From Taxillus chinensis (lineage: Eukaryota; Streptophyta; Magnoliopsida; Santalales; Loranthaceae), in NCBI GenBank assembly GCA_023512835.1, contig CM042092.1, forward strand, positions 54,587,097-54,651,096: DNA of 64,000 bases, in the 5' to 3' direction. The notes beneath the pieces are model-generated. The model did no database searches and was not told the DNA's origin. It was given only the letters and a program-made list of their open reading frames with translations. This document shows positions 1 to 11,316 of this stretch, in pieces. The position numbers were made by a program, and so were the translations under genes. The first letter of the stretch is position 1; every line of letters starts with the position of its first letter.

Positions 1-426
1 CCCGGATTCAAACACCGTACCTGCAACCCCCGGGAAAAACCCTATATTCTCGGTCCCGACCCTAACCTCTCCATTCGTCCCACTTCTTTCGTCGTCGAGG
101 TTGAAAAGGTACGATAGGGTATGCCGGGACCTAACCCTAACATCGCAAGATCTCCGGCGAGGCTCCAACGAGCTCTCGCACTCCCCGACAGACAGGGACT
201 TGCACCGTCGTAGCCCCGGCGGAAGCGAGGCTTCTGCGACTGCGGTTCCTCCTCCTCCGCCGCCGCCGGCTCCGGGGGTATGGCGGGCAGAGGCTGCGGG
301 ATCGAATCCGGCGAGGCGCTCGCGCAAGCAGGCGGCGCAAATTCCGGTGATCGGCTCGGCAGGGTGGCGGCTGCAGGCTGCGACGCGGAGGCGCTGGGGC
401 TGTTGTTGCTGGGGCTCGAGAGTCAT
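1..426 (-). CDS. OCTOPUS/DUF740-like protein, N-terminal part (runs off left edge)
   Basis: An open frame of 142 codons runs from an ATG (complement of 424-426) to the first base of the window with no stop. An in-frame TAG lies about 40 nt upstream, so this is the first usable ATG. The product has a Cys/His-rich start (CSRHPAEPITGICAACLRER, residues 18-37), a Gly-rich spacer, then the motifs RRCKSLSVGE (about 73-82), EPRRRSCDVRVR (about 88-99) and LSYLFNLDDE. This order matches the N-terminus of plant OCTOPUS and OCTOPUS-like (DUF740/UPF0503) proteins, polar plasma-membrane proteins that promote phloem differentiation. The family is usually much longer, so most of the gene lies to the left. 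The frame is GC-rich and intact, unlike the mobile DNA beside it. Family assignment is from memory of these motifs; which paralogue it is cannot be told. Confidence 0.8.
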   Translation of the reverse strand, partial: MTLEPQQQQPQRLRVAACSRHPAEPITGICAACLRERLAGFDPAASARHTPGAGGGGGGGTAVAEASLPPGLRRCKSLSVGECESSLEPRRRSCDVRVRSRHTLSYLFNLDDERSGTNGEVRVGTENIGFFPGVAGTVFESG

Positions 427-1237
427 GATGACCAGAGTCCGGCACAGCTGCTCCCTGGGCACATTCTAGAAGCAAGCGGAGCTCAAAAAGCAAAAGTGCT
501 TGTTCATAGACGTTGAAGAGAAGAGATATTGATATTTATTTATTTATTTATTTTATTTTTCTTCTTCTTCTTCCTCTCCTCTGCCGTGCGGCTGCTGTCG
601 TGTCGTCTGATCCTGGTAATTGAAGAGCCTACAACTACAAATGAATAAGCCCTCGTGCTTCCCACTGGCAACTGGTCAGTGGTCACTGGTCGCTGCAGTG
701 AATGGTTTCTATTTTATTTTAATTTAAAAAAATCAATATGTAAAATTATAGAAGCCTGTCGAGTGTCAACCACAGATCTGGCAACGCCTCAAAACAATAA
801 AAGAAAAAAAAACAAAGAAAACCTACAGATCTTCCAAAGTCAATGATTTGACTTTTTAGGAATATTAATCCACGTTGGGCCTTGGATTCTTTCCGGCTTT
901 CTTGTCCTTATGTCAAATCACCTATTTTTCCCCACTTTTGTTTTAGTTGGTTACAAATTTAACTTATATTTTCCCCCCACACATTTGTTTTAGTTGTATA
1001 TATATATACAATTCACCTCCCTTACATTTTTCTGCACGAAAGTAAAAAGAAAAATCTGATATTAGTTATAGTGAATCATTTTTAAATTTATATTTATAGG
1101 ATAAATTTGATTATCTTTGGTCATTTTTAGAAATAAAATTAGTTAAAAAAATTATAAGTTCAAATGAATTTAAAATTATTTATGATCATTATTTAAAAAA
1201 ATAATATCATTCTATCAAATATCCTCGTAGTTTGGCT
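427..1237 (-). promoter_or_regulatory. 5' UTR and upstream region of the OCTOPUS-like gene
   Basis: This is the stretch between the start codon and the solo LTR. It holds a TTTA-type microsatellite and a CTT-rich run at about 530-575, which in the gene's orientation is a purine-rich leader, then AT-rich DNA with a TA run near 998-1009. No clear TATA box or transcription start could be fixed. No other gene is visible here. Confidence 0.35.
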
Positions 1238-1242
1238 CGTAT

Positions 1243-3077
1243 TGTAATAACCCGTGTTTCGGATTCTGGAAGATAGTTATGTGATCCGATGACTTTGTAT
1301 TCGATGTATTATTTAGAAAAACAAATATTAGTATAGTGATATATTCGTCAAATAGAGTATTTTGACAGCAATTAAACTCGATTTGGAGTCGGGACCCTTT
1401 GAGGGTAATTATAATATTTTAATAAATTAAATGTGGAGAGTATAAAAAAGGCAGTGAAGAACTCAAATCGCTAATTGTTATACGTGCTTGCCTTTCTAGA
1501 GAGAGAAATAAAGGAGAGGAGAGAGAAAGAAATGGGAGAAAGCGAAATTGACAATCCAGAGCTCAAATCAACTGTAATTGAGGTAGGGATTCATTCTTCT
1601 CACTCATATGTCATTGATTTTACTTGCTAGAGTAGCTAAAACAGAAGAATTAACCTTAAATTCATGGAATTTGATGTATGAACTCTAAATTGGGAAAACC
1701 TAATTTTGTGTGTTAACCTTCGAACTAAGGATGTTTTAGTATCCTAATATGGCTAGGATGAGTTAGAAGTTCACTTTTAGGATGAATTGGTGCCTAAAAA
1801 TGAAGATTTAAGTGGTATAACTGAGTTTCGAGATGAAACCAGGATAAACAAGTCGTTGGAATGCGTTGGGAGAGCTGCTCGACACTGCTCGAGGCTTGAG
1901 GGTCGAGCTAGCCTCGAGCAGGGAGCTTCAAGCAGACTATGAGCATCAAGTAGAGCCTCGAGCAAAGCAACGAGTAGGATGCCTCAAGCAATTGGGCAAT
2001 ACAGTTCTGGTGCAGTTGTCAGTGTTGGGGACTAACTATTTACATTGTAAAGCATTATGTATCTTTACATTTAAGTATTACTTAAGTTACAGTGTAAATA
2101 AGGAAATATTTCCTATTTGGATTTAAAAAAAATACTAGAAAATTATATTCTCACTCCTTCAAAATGTGAAAAAATGGAAATTAACACTGAATCCCGGAAA
2201 AAATCCAGTTTTAGTTCGAGGTGATTGTTTGTGAAGTGGGGTTAGACCTCCCAAAAAAATTCCCAAAAATTAGATTATCTTAATTATAATATGGGGAACC
2301 ATTGCCGCAATTTTTTATTTCAAAAAAACACTTTTTATAAAAATTCTCTCTCTTGGTCAAAACATAAGGATAAATTTATGGAGACGGGTCTCTGTGACAG
2401 AGAGAGTGTTGTGAAACCCTAGTAGTCACGTGGTTCTGTGGGGCAACCTTGATAAGACTGAGAGGCTACTATTGAGGGCCTGAGAGGCGAGATTTATTTA
2501 GAGCCTGAAAGGAAATACTGTACATAAGAGGCTATTGTGCTTGAACGGTAATACTGTGCCTACGAGGCAATATTGTGCCTCGAGGGGCAACACGGTACTT
2601 GTGTGGCAAATGTTTGGGATGCCTAAGAGGCTTGCTTTACATTTTACTACACGAATACACAATTGAGTTGGTGTGATGTATATGTAGTATTACACGAGCA
2701 CATACCTACACTAGTTTATGAGTTGGGATGGATTGGGAAGACATGATCCCTATTGTGTTGTGGTTGCTCGACCCTCCTATTGTGTTTGTTTTTGTTTGTT
2801 TCAGGTGCTTACAAGATCTAGGGGGTTCACCAGAGGTGAACATCCCGCGTGTATTTGTTTGTTTTGTTGGATTGTAAAATTATGATGTAAAACATGTATG
2901 TATGTGTGGTTGTACTATGGATTGAAATGAAATTTTTGTATATGTGTGATATAGTTTAGGGACAACATCCATGCTAAAGTCCCTTTCTCGGTGTTATTAC
3001 TAACTCCTTGTCCTTGCAGGTGCGGGCATGAGGATTCACTAACCGGTTTCTACGGGTTGAAAATGCGAGGCGTGACA
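1243..3077 (+). mobile_element. Solo LTR of a Ty3/gypsy element (family 1)
   Basis: It begins TGTAATAACCCGTG and ends GAGGCGTGACA, the TG...CA ends shared by the other gypsy LTRs of this window. The flanks are CGTAT (1238-1242) and CATAT (3078-3082), a 5-bp target duplication with one mismatch, and there is no internal region, so it is a solo LTR left by recombination. A TATA-like TATAAAAAAG lies at 1441. A splice-donor-like AGGTAGG lies at 1581, and a pyrimidine-rich tract ending in CAG lies at 2802-2804. A TCGAGC-rich stretch (1870-1985) precedes a hairpin block (2039-2330) also found in the LTRs of element A. It lies about 0.8 kb upstream of the OCTOPUS-like start codon. Confidence 0.8.
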
Positions 3078-3082
3078 CATAT

Positions 3083-6000
3083 AAATAATGTTTGTTTGAT
3101 TAAGCTCTTGCTTTTATTAAAAAATAAAAATTCATGCAATATAAAATAAAAAATGAAAAGAATTTTAACTTATGTTACAGAAAAATGTTAATACATACAA
3201 AAAAGTTGCCAAATAATTATTTCTTAATTAAATATAAGTATTTAAGGAAAAAAGATTTTGTCTTATTATGTCATTGCATTTAGTCTAAAAAGAAGTGAAT
3301 AGACCAGATTATAGCATTTAAATCAATTCACATAGCTTCTTATAAATCTGTTGGTAGAATATTTAAAGTATAGTGCGAAAACAAACAAAAATAGAGATTG
3401 AGTTAAAATATGAATTATATTAACTAAGTGTTTTATGAATATAGAGTCGTAATTTGTGGAATAACAATAAAAATCTATTCTATGATTTGAATAGACCATA
3501 AAACAAGAAAATGAATGAATGTAATATATTCTTTGTTTTCCAAGCTCATGCTATAATGCTTATTAACATTTAAAAACTTTTAAAACCTTAATTACAAGAG
3601 TTATATGGTATTCTATTTATAGATATGCAATGTGAAACAAAAAAGAAATTCTTAAACTACTATCGCATCTACTTTATCATCTTCATATGGTAAAAGAATC
3701 TTCAGATTAAAAGGAAACTACATATTTGCAATTCTTTTCAAATCTTCATAACTAAATTTCCTTTAATCTTTAATGCATAACTCACCACGTCATTATAATG
3801 TATTTACGAGTGTCAACAGCCAAAATATTTCCATATTAATGTTTGAGAAACCCAACATCATCTTGAATAGTTTCAGAATACAGAGCTTCATAACAAACTC
3901 CCATCGTAGGTATAAACAACCTTTGATTTAAGCCCTGCTTTGATTTAGAACCTTGTGATTGTAATTCGAAGCTTTGTTGTCTCGATTTGAAACCTAGTCT
4001 CAATTCAAAATCTTGCTATCTCAATTCAAAATATCCTTGTCTCCTTCGAAACATTCAACTTTGATTTAAGATGACTACGTCTTTTGGATCCATTTGAATG
4101 CTTATATATCTTAGTTCGATTCAATTCGATTTGGAACTTTCGTATTTTGCTTTGAATCAAATAGCTTTGCATTGAAACCTTGCTCTGCTTCGAATTAACA
4201 CCTATTGACCCAAATCTTCGAAGATGTTTTGTTGGGACAACCACAACATAGGCATCTAAGGCCATTTCGAGAACACCAAGGAAATTTTGCGGCAGTAAAA
4301 GTATTTTTTATTTTATTTTTATTTTATTTTTATAATTTGTACTTATTAAAGTTGAATGTTGAGTGCTAATTTAAATTCAAAATCAATTCAAAACTTTAAT
4401 ATCTTGATACAATTCAAATATTCAACACTTAGCAAGTTTTGATTGACGAATACTATTTCTATAAACTGAACACATTCTAAACAAGTAATTAAGATTTGAA
4501 TTTATTTAAGCCTCCACTAACAAGTCAGTAGTTTCTCTGTTTAATTTAATCAAATTATAGACACAAGATCCAACATCACTCAAATATTGATTTTTAACTA
4601 TTTAAGATTAATAGATCTAGAGAAGAAGTATAAATGCTACTTGCTTTTTCTGTCCTTTTATTCAAAATATTCACTACCTTAATTTCTCACATTTGCTTCC
4701 TTCACACGACTCTAAGCTTGAGATATGATGTATAATTTCATTTTATTTGCCCTCAAATATTCTTGTTTTGATTTGTTTTATTTGTTTCTCTCTTTTTGAC
4801 TACAAAAATACTAATTTCATCACCTAATTATTGAGCACAATTACGGCCTAAATATTTCGCATTTGCTTCCACAACATGAATCCAAATTTCAATTGCTTGC
4901 CTATTTTATCTTATTTGTGTTTCCCAATGATTGGCAAGCACAACTGTAAGTGCATAATATAGTGTTATATAATATAAGGCTTTTTTTTAGAACACTAGAG
5001 TGGAACTTGCAAATATTGGTATCTTATTGGTGACAAGTATTGAAATTATGCTTGTCTTTATCTAGAAAATCAATAATATTTTGTTGTTATAGCAAAATAA
5101 CAACGACTAATTTAAAAAGAAACAAAAAAGAAAGATAGAATTGATTAAATAGAGAATTTCTATGAATCCAATTTCACTTAGTCCTTCATGTTGTAATTAA
5201 TCGATTAATTGAATTTACATCTCTTTGTAAGCAAACCATACTATCCAATAACTCTTTCAATAGATAATTGGATATAATGATATTTCAAAAGTCACTTCTT
5301 ATAATTGTTAAAAACAATATGAGCTTGTAAATTAAAAGTTAAATTTTCTAATCTCTGTATTCACTCATACTAAATTATCCAAGATCTATTTTACAATGTC
5401 CTCTTCTAATAGCAAATAATAAATTTAAATAATTTAATTAGTGATCAATTAATTAAAAGCATTAAACATAAAATAATTCCAACGCATATGAAATAACTCA
5501 TTCAAACTAATAAAGAAAAACATACATAGTTTAAAATCAAATTACATTGTTTTCCACAGATAGACAAAATAATATTAAATCTAGAGCATGGTGCCCTGCA
5601 CCCAAAAACCCTCTCGTGTGAATATTTCTCCCGCCCACAAATAGTGTATCTTTTCTAGCTGATACCCCCCTATCGGAAAATATTTTCAAACTTAATTATG
5701 TATGCACCTTGCTTGCACCAATGTACTTATTGAATCTTGCATCCACAAAATTGTGTTGCTCTATATCCAGGCGATGCCACAAAAGAAAAGCTTCTATGTT
5801 TGAAGCATCATTTTTCCCATGAAATGCATCACTTCAAGTCTTTACGTATTCTTCATGTGCTTTTACATTTATGGATTTCTTTCATTGTTGCTTAATAACT
5901 CTATTACCTTTTCCAATAAATAAATAACAAGATGTCGTATTTTATCTTATTATATTTACTTACAACTATGCAACTACTTTCTGTGGTTTGCTTCACTTTA

Positions 6001-6312
6001 ACTTTAGTCAATGTTCATGGGCAAAACGAGTGGATGAAAAATGCATTCAAATTATTTTCCAAGCTTTTGTTTTTATTGCTAACAACTTCTATTGTGAGTA
6101 CATTAATTTATTAAACATTTAAATTGGATTACTCGTTAATGAGTAATTTAGTGATATAGTTGCTGAAATAGTTTAGTCATGTGCAAGTGAATGACATGTG
6201 TTTGGGGAGATTGAGGAATCAGCCTTGAAATGGGGTAGGTGTGATAGAGAATATGACATCTTGTGTTTGACCAAAGACTCTTGACTCTTTCGCTTGCAAA
6301 ATTTGAGGGTGT
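3083..6312. other. AT-rich spacer, possibly with a decayed repeat at about 4926-5580
   Basis: No supported gene. Positions 3920-4250 are low-complexity DNA rich in TTGATT/AATTCAA words. Positions 4926-5580 (starting near GGCAAGCACAACTGTAAGTG) resemble from memory a decayed untranslated part of plant gypsy elements, but no end or coding trace confirms it. A 60-codon frame at 5932-6114 has a hydrophobic start but no other support. Short, simple AT-rich words dominate the rest. Confidence 0.3.
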
Positions 6313-6317
6313 AAGTG

Positions 6318-6625
6318 TGTAAAGACCCGTACCTGAATGAGTTTTAAGCTAGTCCTGAATAGAGTGAGGAATATCTTGTTGGCTGTGTGACCTTAGCATG
6401 ACCGTTTTGGATTGTTATTAATATTATTTTAATATTTTGAGTTGATTGATATGTGTCATTATTAATATAATTATTTTATTTTGGGTTCACTATTATTATG
6501 ACGTTAATATTACTAATATTATTGTTTAAATATTTGAGTTGTGACTATAATAATTAGTAATATAATTGGAAATATCTATTTGAGTTTATTGTTATTATTG
6601 ATGCAAGTATTTTAATATTGAGACC

Positions 6626-6710
<85 letters not shown>

Positions 6711-7689
6711 ATTTGATAATTAAATGGTAGTATAAAAAGGAGACCTAGGGTAAAAACCCTAGGGGATTATGCGTGCGCAGAGCTTGATAGGGAATAGGGG
6801 TTGAAGTTGTCACGTTCCATCGATCCTTCGAGACTATATCCAAGTAGGTGATTTTTGATTATTTATTATCCTATTGTATGAACACAGATTGTTAGAATCG
6901 ATATGTGTTTAAATCTTTATAGGTCTAAATTGACATATACATATGTATTTATATATAATTATTTTGATATACTTGACGAATCTAGCATCTTGTTCGTGGT
7001 AGCGTCGGCTTCAAGGGTGTCGTAGTCATGCCATTGGAAGGGAGGCGTCAAAGGGCGTCGACTTCAGGTGGCGTCGTGGCCGTGCCGTCGGGAGGCGTTA
7101 AGGGCGGCGGTTCAAGGCGTTGTGGTCGTGCTATTGAGACCACGCGTGTCCGGCGCAGAGGTGTTGGAAGAGAGGGGACGGTGGCTTCAGCGCCGTCCCC
7201 ATGGAATCGACCTCGCGCGCTCTGCATAGAGCAGAGGAAGCAGGCGGCGGCATCTGTGCTGCCGTCGCGTAACCAGCGCGCCTGCGCGCTGGCATGGAGA
7301 AAAAGGGGGGCAACACATCTGATGCCCCCACCCCCGCATTTCCACCAACCCTAGCAGGTTGGTTTTGGATAAATATAAATATATTTATATATTTATGTAT
7401 GTGTGTGTGAAGAATAAATAAATAAATGAATAAATATGTTAGTTATATATATAAAATGTATATATATATATATATTAATATCATTAGAGTTTCGATATTA
7501 TTAATTTAATAATATAGATTCTGTTGGGTTTAATCATATAAACATTGTTTGGGCTTATTAGTATACTTTAATAACATAAATATTGTTTGTAATTCAATAT
7601 TGGTAATTTGGCATTAAAATGTTACATGTAGCTTAATACCATTTAATTGACGTTTAAAGTGTTGGATGTTTGATGATGATTTAAATATG

Positions 7690-7721
<32 letters not shown>

Positions 7722-8561
7722 TGTGGTTAGTGTTGGATTGGTGAATTAAATATTTTATAAGGCTGTTGTATTAAATTTTGACTGGTGGAATATTCCGTTT
7801 ATTTATTATATGTGTGGAATTGGTGGGGAAGTTTGTTGGGTTAGCTGTGGGTCCCATATAGGGTTAGCAAGAGGCCGCAGGTCCCCTATGTGGCTGGTAA
7901 CTTAGGTCCCATATGTGGCAGGTTATCATTTGGGACACCACAAGTCCCACATATGGCTTTCTATTAGTAGTTGAGATTCTTGGAGTTGGTAGCGAGAATC
8001 TTGTGGATGAACTGTAATGTGTGTGACGTTATATTTTGTGATTCATTGTAAGCTTCTGTGATAGAATAGGACACTAAATTAGCACAAGCATACATTGATC
8101 ATGTAGACTTAGGATTTCATGTTATTGGGTGGTGCGAAGATGGAGATCACCTACTGGCATTTATGCTCAATCCTACTTTATTTCTTTTTTTACAAGTTAT
8201 AGGGAGTAGCTGTTGGAGCCATAGCGGAGCAGGTCGTAACATCTTTGTGTAGGATATTCTATTGACTCTTTATTACTTTATTATTTTATTTTCCGGACAT
8301 GGGTCCGTGGCAGTTGTATAAACCCGATTGGTTAACTTTGTTATGCTTTATTATGGATCTTAATTGATTTTAGTAATGTTAACTGCACTACTATACGTGT
8401 TTCCTTGCTTGAATATTTTATTGAATCATTGGTAAGTACCACTCTACCCCTGTTGTGGAGTTGTATAGGATTGGGTTGGTCACCAATCCCCTCGACCCCT
8501 ATCGTAGGCGTGGGGAAGTCACGTTCCTAGTTTTGTTGTTTACAAAATTTGGGGCATGACA
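6318..8561 (+). repeat. 5' LTR of gypsy element B
   Basis: 2244 bp, starting TGTAAAGACCCGTACC and ending GGGGCATGACA. It is the same family as the solo LTR at 51966-54215: both hold a long TTA microsatellite, a GC-rich block and tandem variants of a 'GGTCCCATATGTGGC' motif (here about 7850-7960). A TATA-like TATAAAAAGG lies at 6731 and a donor-like AAGTAGGTGA at 6842. The matching acceptor near 8197 has drifted from CAG to CAA. Confidence 0.85.
6627..6710. repeat. (TTA)n microsatellite in LTR B
   Basis: About 28 uninterrupted TTA units upstream of the TATA-like box. The related solo LTR at 51966-54215 also has a long TTA tract (52885-52971), but downstream of its TATA-like box, so the two tracts probably arose separately. 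Confidence 0.95.
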
Positions 8562-8564
8562 AGT

Positions 8565-8576
8565 TGGTATCAGAGC
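8565..8576 (+). other. Primer binding site (initiator tRNA-Met), element B
   Basis: TGGTATCAGAGC, complementary to the 3' end of plant initiator tRNA-Met, begins three bases after the LTR end. This is where minus-strand DNA synthesis would start. It fixes the right border of the LTR and the element's orientation. Confidence 0.9.
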
Positions 8577-9061
8577 ATAGTCTAGTGGACTTAGGTTCGT
8601 GAGGGGTGGTTAATAGACTCTTAGTAGATTGGAAGACTATAAGGAGGGCGCCTAATGAACGCAATCCTTATATGTGTTCTGGGTTGACTAAGGGTTCATT
8701 AGATCATCCTAGGAAGCATTTGGGTTGGGTGCATACATGCTGCATAATTGAGTGTGCATATCTAGGCACTAGAAATGATTTGTTAATGCTACTCTGATAA
8801 TGTGATTGTATTGATTGTATTATTGGATATATATTGTGGTTTGTATTCCTTGGTGACTGATTCTGCTTGACTGAAAATGCTATTATGCTGGTTTAAACCT
8901 TGGAAGTTTAAGTGAATAATGATCTATTCTGATGTGTAGAATAAGAGGCTTAGAAACCTCATTATTTGTGTGGCAGACTTGGTTCTGCCTATTGGTTTAA
9001 ATAATTCGGTTGTGTGACTACTGTACTAGTTAATAGTTTTTCTTGGTATGTGTTGGTGCAG

Positions 9062-9790
9062 AATGACACGCAAGACTAGGGCTCAAGGTCCAGTAGAGGA
9101 GCTATCTATTCAATCTAAATCTCAAGGATAACAGAGTTCTCCAGTACCTGCCTTAGGTTCGGAGATCGCTGCTCAGATTGGGGCTTAGATATTGAGCCAA
9201 ATATAGGGTGCCATGCAGGGCACTATGAGGGATGTGGCTAGGGTGGTAATGCAGGAGGAACTGAGGAAGCAGCAACAGTCTCAGAACCAACAAGAGGAGA
9301 TCTTAGAGGAGAGTCAGCCACAGGTCATGGCAGTACCGCCCACAGTACCGATTGACTGGGTGAGTTGATTCCGTAAGTAGGGACCGATGAAATTTGAGGC
9401 AAATACGAGACCCGATGAGGCTGAAGAATGGGTGAAGTGGACAAAAGACATATTCGAGCTGATCTAGGTGCCCACAAAGGCTAAGGTCCGCTTAGCCACA
9501 CATTTCCTGGTAGGTGAGGCCCGCACGTGGTGGGAGGCTGTAAAGCAAGTTCACAGGAGCCAGATGGCATGGGAGGAGTTCGTGGAGCTCTTCTACGCAG
9601 AGTATTTCCCTCGCTATGTGCAGAAGATGAGGCGACAGGAGTACTATACACTAGAGCAAGGCAGTCGGACTGTGACGGAGTATGTCATTGCTTTCACTGA
9701 GCTAGGGAGATTTGCCCCAGATTCATGGAAGGTTGAAGCTTATAAGACTCAAGATTTCATTGATGGGCTGAGACCGTCACTCAGGAGGGG
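9062..9790 (+). pseudogene. Truncated gag, element B (Retrotrans_gag domain)
   Basis: The frame starts at ATGACACGCAAG, eight bases after a GTTGGTGCAG, and carries seven or more in-frame stops in its first 130 codons. The part from 9468 on is open and shows the Retrotrans_gag signature: THFLVGEARTWWE, then ELFYAEYFPR and RFAPDSW. The capsid-like domain ends abruptly after GLRPSLRRG, where the sequence turns into LTR C, so the zinc knuckle is absent. Several stops lie where element A or the local repeat pattern suggests Gln: for example QI-stop-GAMQG reads as QIQGAMQG with one C-to-T change. The intact protein would form the particle core. This copy cannot. Confidence 0.85.
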
Positions 9791-9796
9791 ACCCTA

Positions 9797-11316
9797 TGTA
9801 CATAGGTCCACAAACACAATAACCATTACAAAAAAACATCTCACACAAACACAATATCAGTACAACAAATCAACACAACGTGTTCTTAATATAAAAAGCA
9901 TACATACACCTCAGCTATCACAAATCATATCACACTATAATCCTCAAGTGATCCTTAGGGTTCCCCCCTAAAGGTTACGAGCTCAAATTCCCATTAGCAA
10001 ACCAAAGAAAGCAAAACAAGCTGCTAAAAGAGTGCAGATTCTGTCCCAACTTTGAAAAATCATAACTAATTCTACAGACCTATGATTTGTGTATGATACT
10101 TACTGTTTCAAAGGGTTTTTAACTGGCTATCCAAATAAAATATAAAAAAAATTGCAAGTAGCAATGCTCGCCACGTGTAGAGCTATTTTTCCAGTTTTGG
10201 TTCCAACTTCGAAATATTATAACTATTTCCACAGAACTCTGATTGGCCTATAAAATATACCATTTTGTAGATATTTCAACCCTCTATGCATTAAAAATAT
10301 AATAAAAATAAAATAAGGTAAAACAATTTGCACGTGATGACACATCACGTGTATCGCCACGTACAGCGCTACGTGCACCACCACGTGCATCACCACGTGC
10401 AGTGCTACGTGCACTGCCATGTGCACACCTTGCACGTCCCCTTGCCTTGTACCCCGTTTTTTCTATGTGCATGTAGATACGTGCACCCCAAACGCGCCAT
10501 TCCATGTAGTCGTTCAATTTGTTGACCTACTTGTATACGAGCGATGTGTCGCTTACTTCTTATGATAAACTATGATCGATTTCGCAAACCTTAACTTAAT
10601 CCTTAAGCCTAAAGGTAGGGTTTCTAAGCCTCAAGAAATTCTACCAATCAAGTTCTCTTACACAGATAACGAGTTACTAAGCCATAACACAATTATTCTG
10701 ATTAATTTTACAGCTTTAAATCCTATCTCAGTTATATGCAATCTTGTTCATTCTAAGTTTTATTCTTAATCAAACCAACCATATTTTTCATTCAATCTCT
10801 ATAAAGATAAGGAAAGGTAAAATCACCTACCTCGAATATTTTAGAGGTCGGACTAATTTGTCGGAACTTAGAAATGCCCTAAAGCTTCAACCTTTCTTCT
10901 CTCTCCTTCTTTGCCTACTAGAACGGCTAGAGCTCTACAAGACAAAGAAACAACAACTAAACCCCTAGGATGACCTCCTCCTTTTATAGAGTTTCTTCCC
11001 ACATATTACAAGACTTCTAATAGCTTTCAAACTCTAATTTCGTGCCCATCAAGTAACTTCCTTAAATCTAGTTTTCGTTTTCTATTAAAATTCTTATTTT
11101 AAGTCCTTAAAATACGAAAACACCCTTAATTAAGGTAAATCCCGAGTTTTCATTTAATAGAAACTTATTAAATCCCCAAGTTATAAGAATGACTAATATA
11201 CCCCTTAAATCGCCACTAGATATTATCAAAATATCTCTGCCTCGCAATTACCAAAATGACATCCTCAAACCATATATAAGTTATCTCTTAGTCTATTCTA
11301 GGTGCGGGATATTACA
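9797..11316 (-). mobile_element. Minus-strand gypsy-type LTR (family C), solo, mismatched flanks
   Basis: Read on the minus strand it starts TGTAATATCCCGCACC (right end, 11316) and probably ends CCTATGTACA (left end, 9797). A TATA-like CTATAAAAGG lies at about 10985. A donor-like CGAGGTAGGTGA lies at about 10830, so its layout matches the other gypsy LTRs here. The flanks differ (CCCTA left, AGTGT right), and the DNA on its two sides belongs to different elements (gag of B, LTR of A). The right border is well supported by comparison with LTR A. The left border is less certain. Confidence 0.6.
10331..10437. repeat. 12-bp tandem array with ACGTG cores (G-box-like) in LTR C
   Basis: About eight to nine degenerate copies of a 12-bp unit of the form NNNCCACGTGCA, almost every one with an ACGT core and several with full CACGTG. 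CACGTG is the G-box bound by plant bZIP and bHLH factors. The array lies about 550 bp downstream of the LTR's TATA-like box in transcription direction, so a promoter role is not shown. Confidence 0.85.

Larger units (their letters stand above)
6318..9796 (+). mobile_element. Gypsy element B, 5' part (LTR, primer site, partial gag)
   Basis: A complete LTR is followed two bases later by a tRNA-Met-type primer site, a leader and the first ~240 codons of gag, in correct order on the plus strand. The element stops inside gag, at about 9785-9796, where unrelated minus-strand LTR sequence begins. The gag resembles that of element A, so it is probably a Tekay/Del-like chromovirus. Protease, polymerase, integrase and the 3' LTR are missing, probably deleted by recombination with DNA to the right. 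Confidence 0.8.

Noticed and set aside
131..150. Telomere-like CCTAACCCTAACA
   Set aside because: Only two units, and it lies inside the coding frame of the OCTOPUS-like gene (DVRVR).
101..516. Plus-strand open frames (101-469, 280-516) in the GC-rich left end
   Set aside because: They are antisense to the intact OCTOPUS-like frame, start at weak or non-ATG codons in part, and have no recognisable motif.
5932..6114. 60-codon frame with a hydrophobic N-terminus (possible secreted peptide)
   Set aside because: AT-rich DNA gives such hydrophobic frames by chance. There is no promoter, homologue or Cys pattern to support it.
7028..7354. 108-codon frame in GC-rich DNA
   Set aside because: Lies inside LTR B; the related solo LTR does not keep it, and composition (Arg/Gly/Ser) is repeat-driven.
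9797..9971. Extension of gag B into a longer 167-codon protein
   Set aside because: The last ~58 codons are LTR C sequence read through the junction, not gag.
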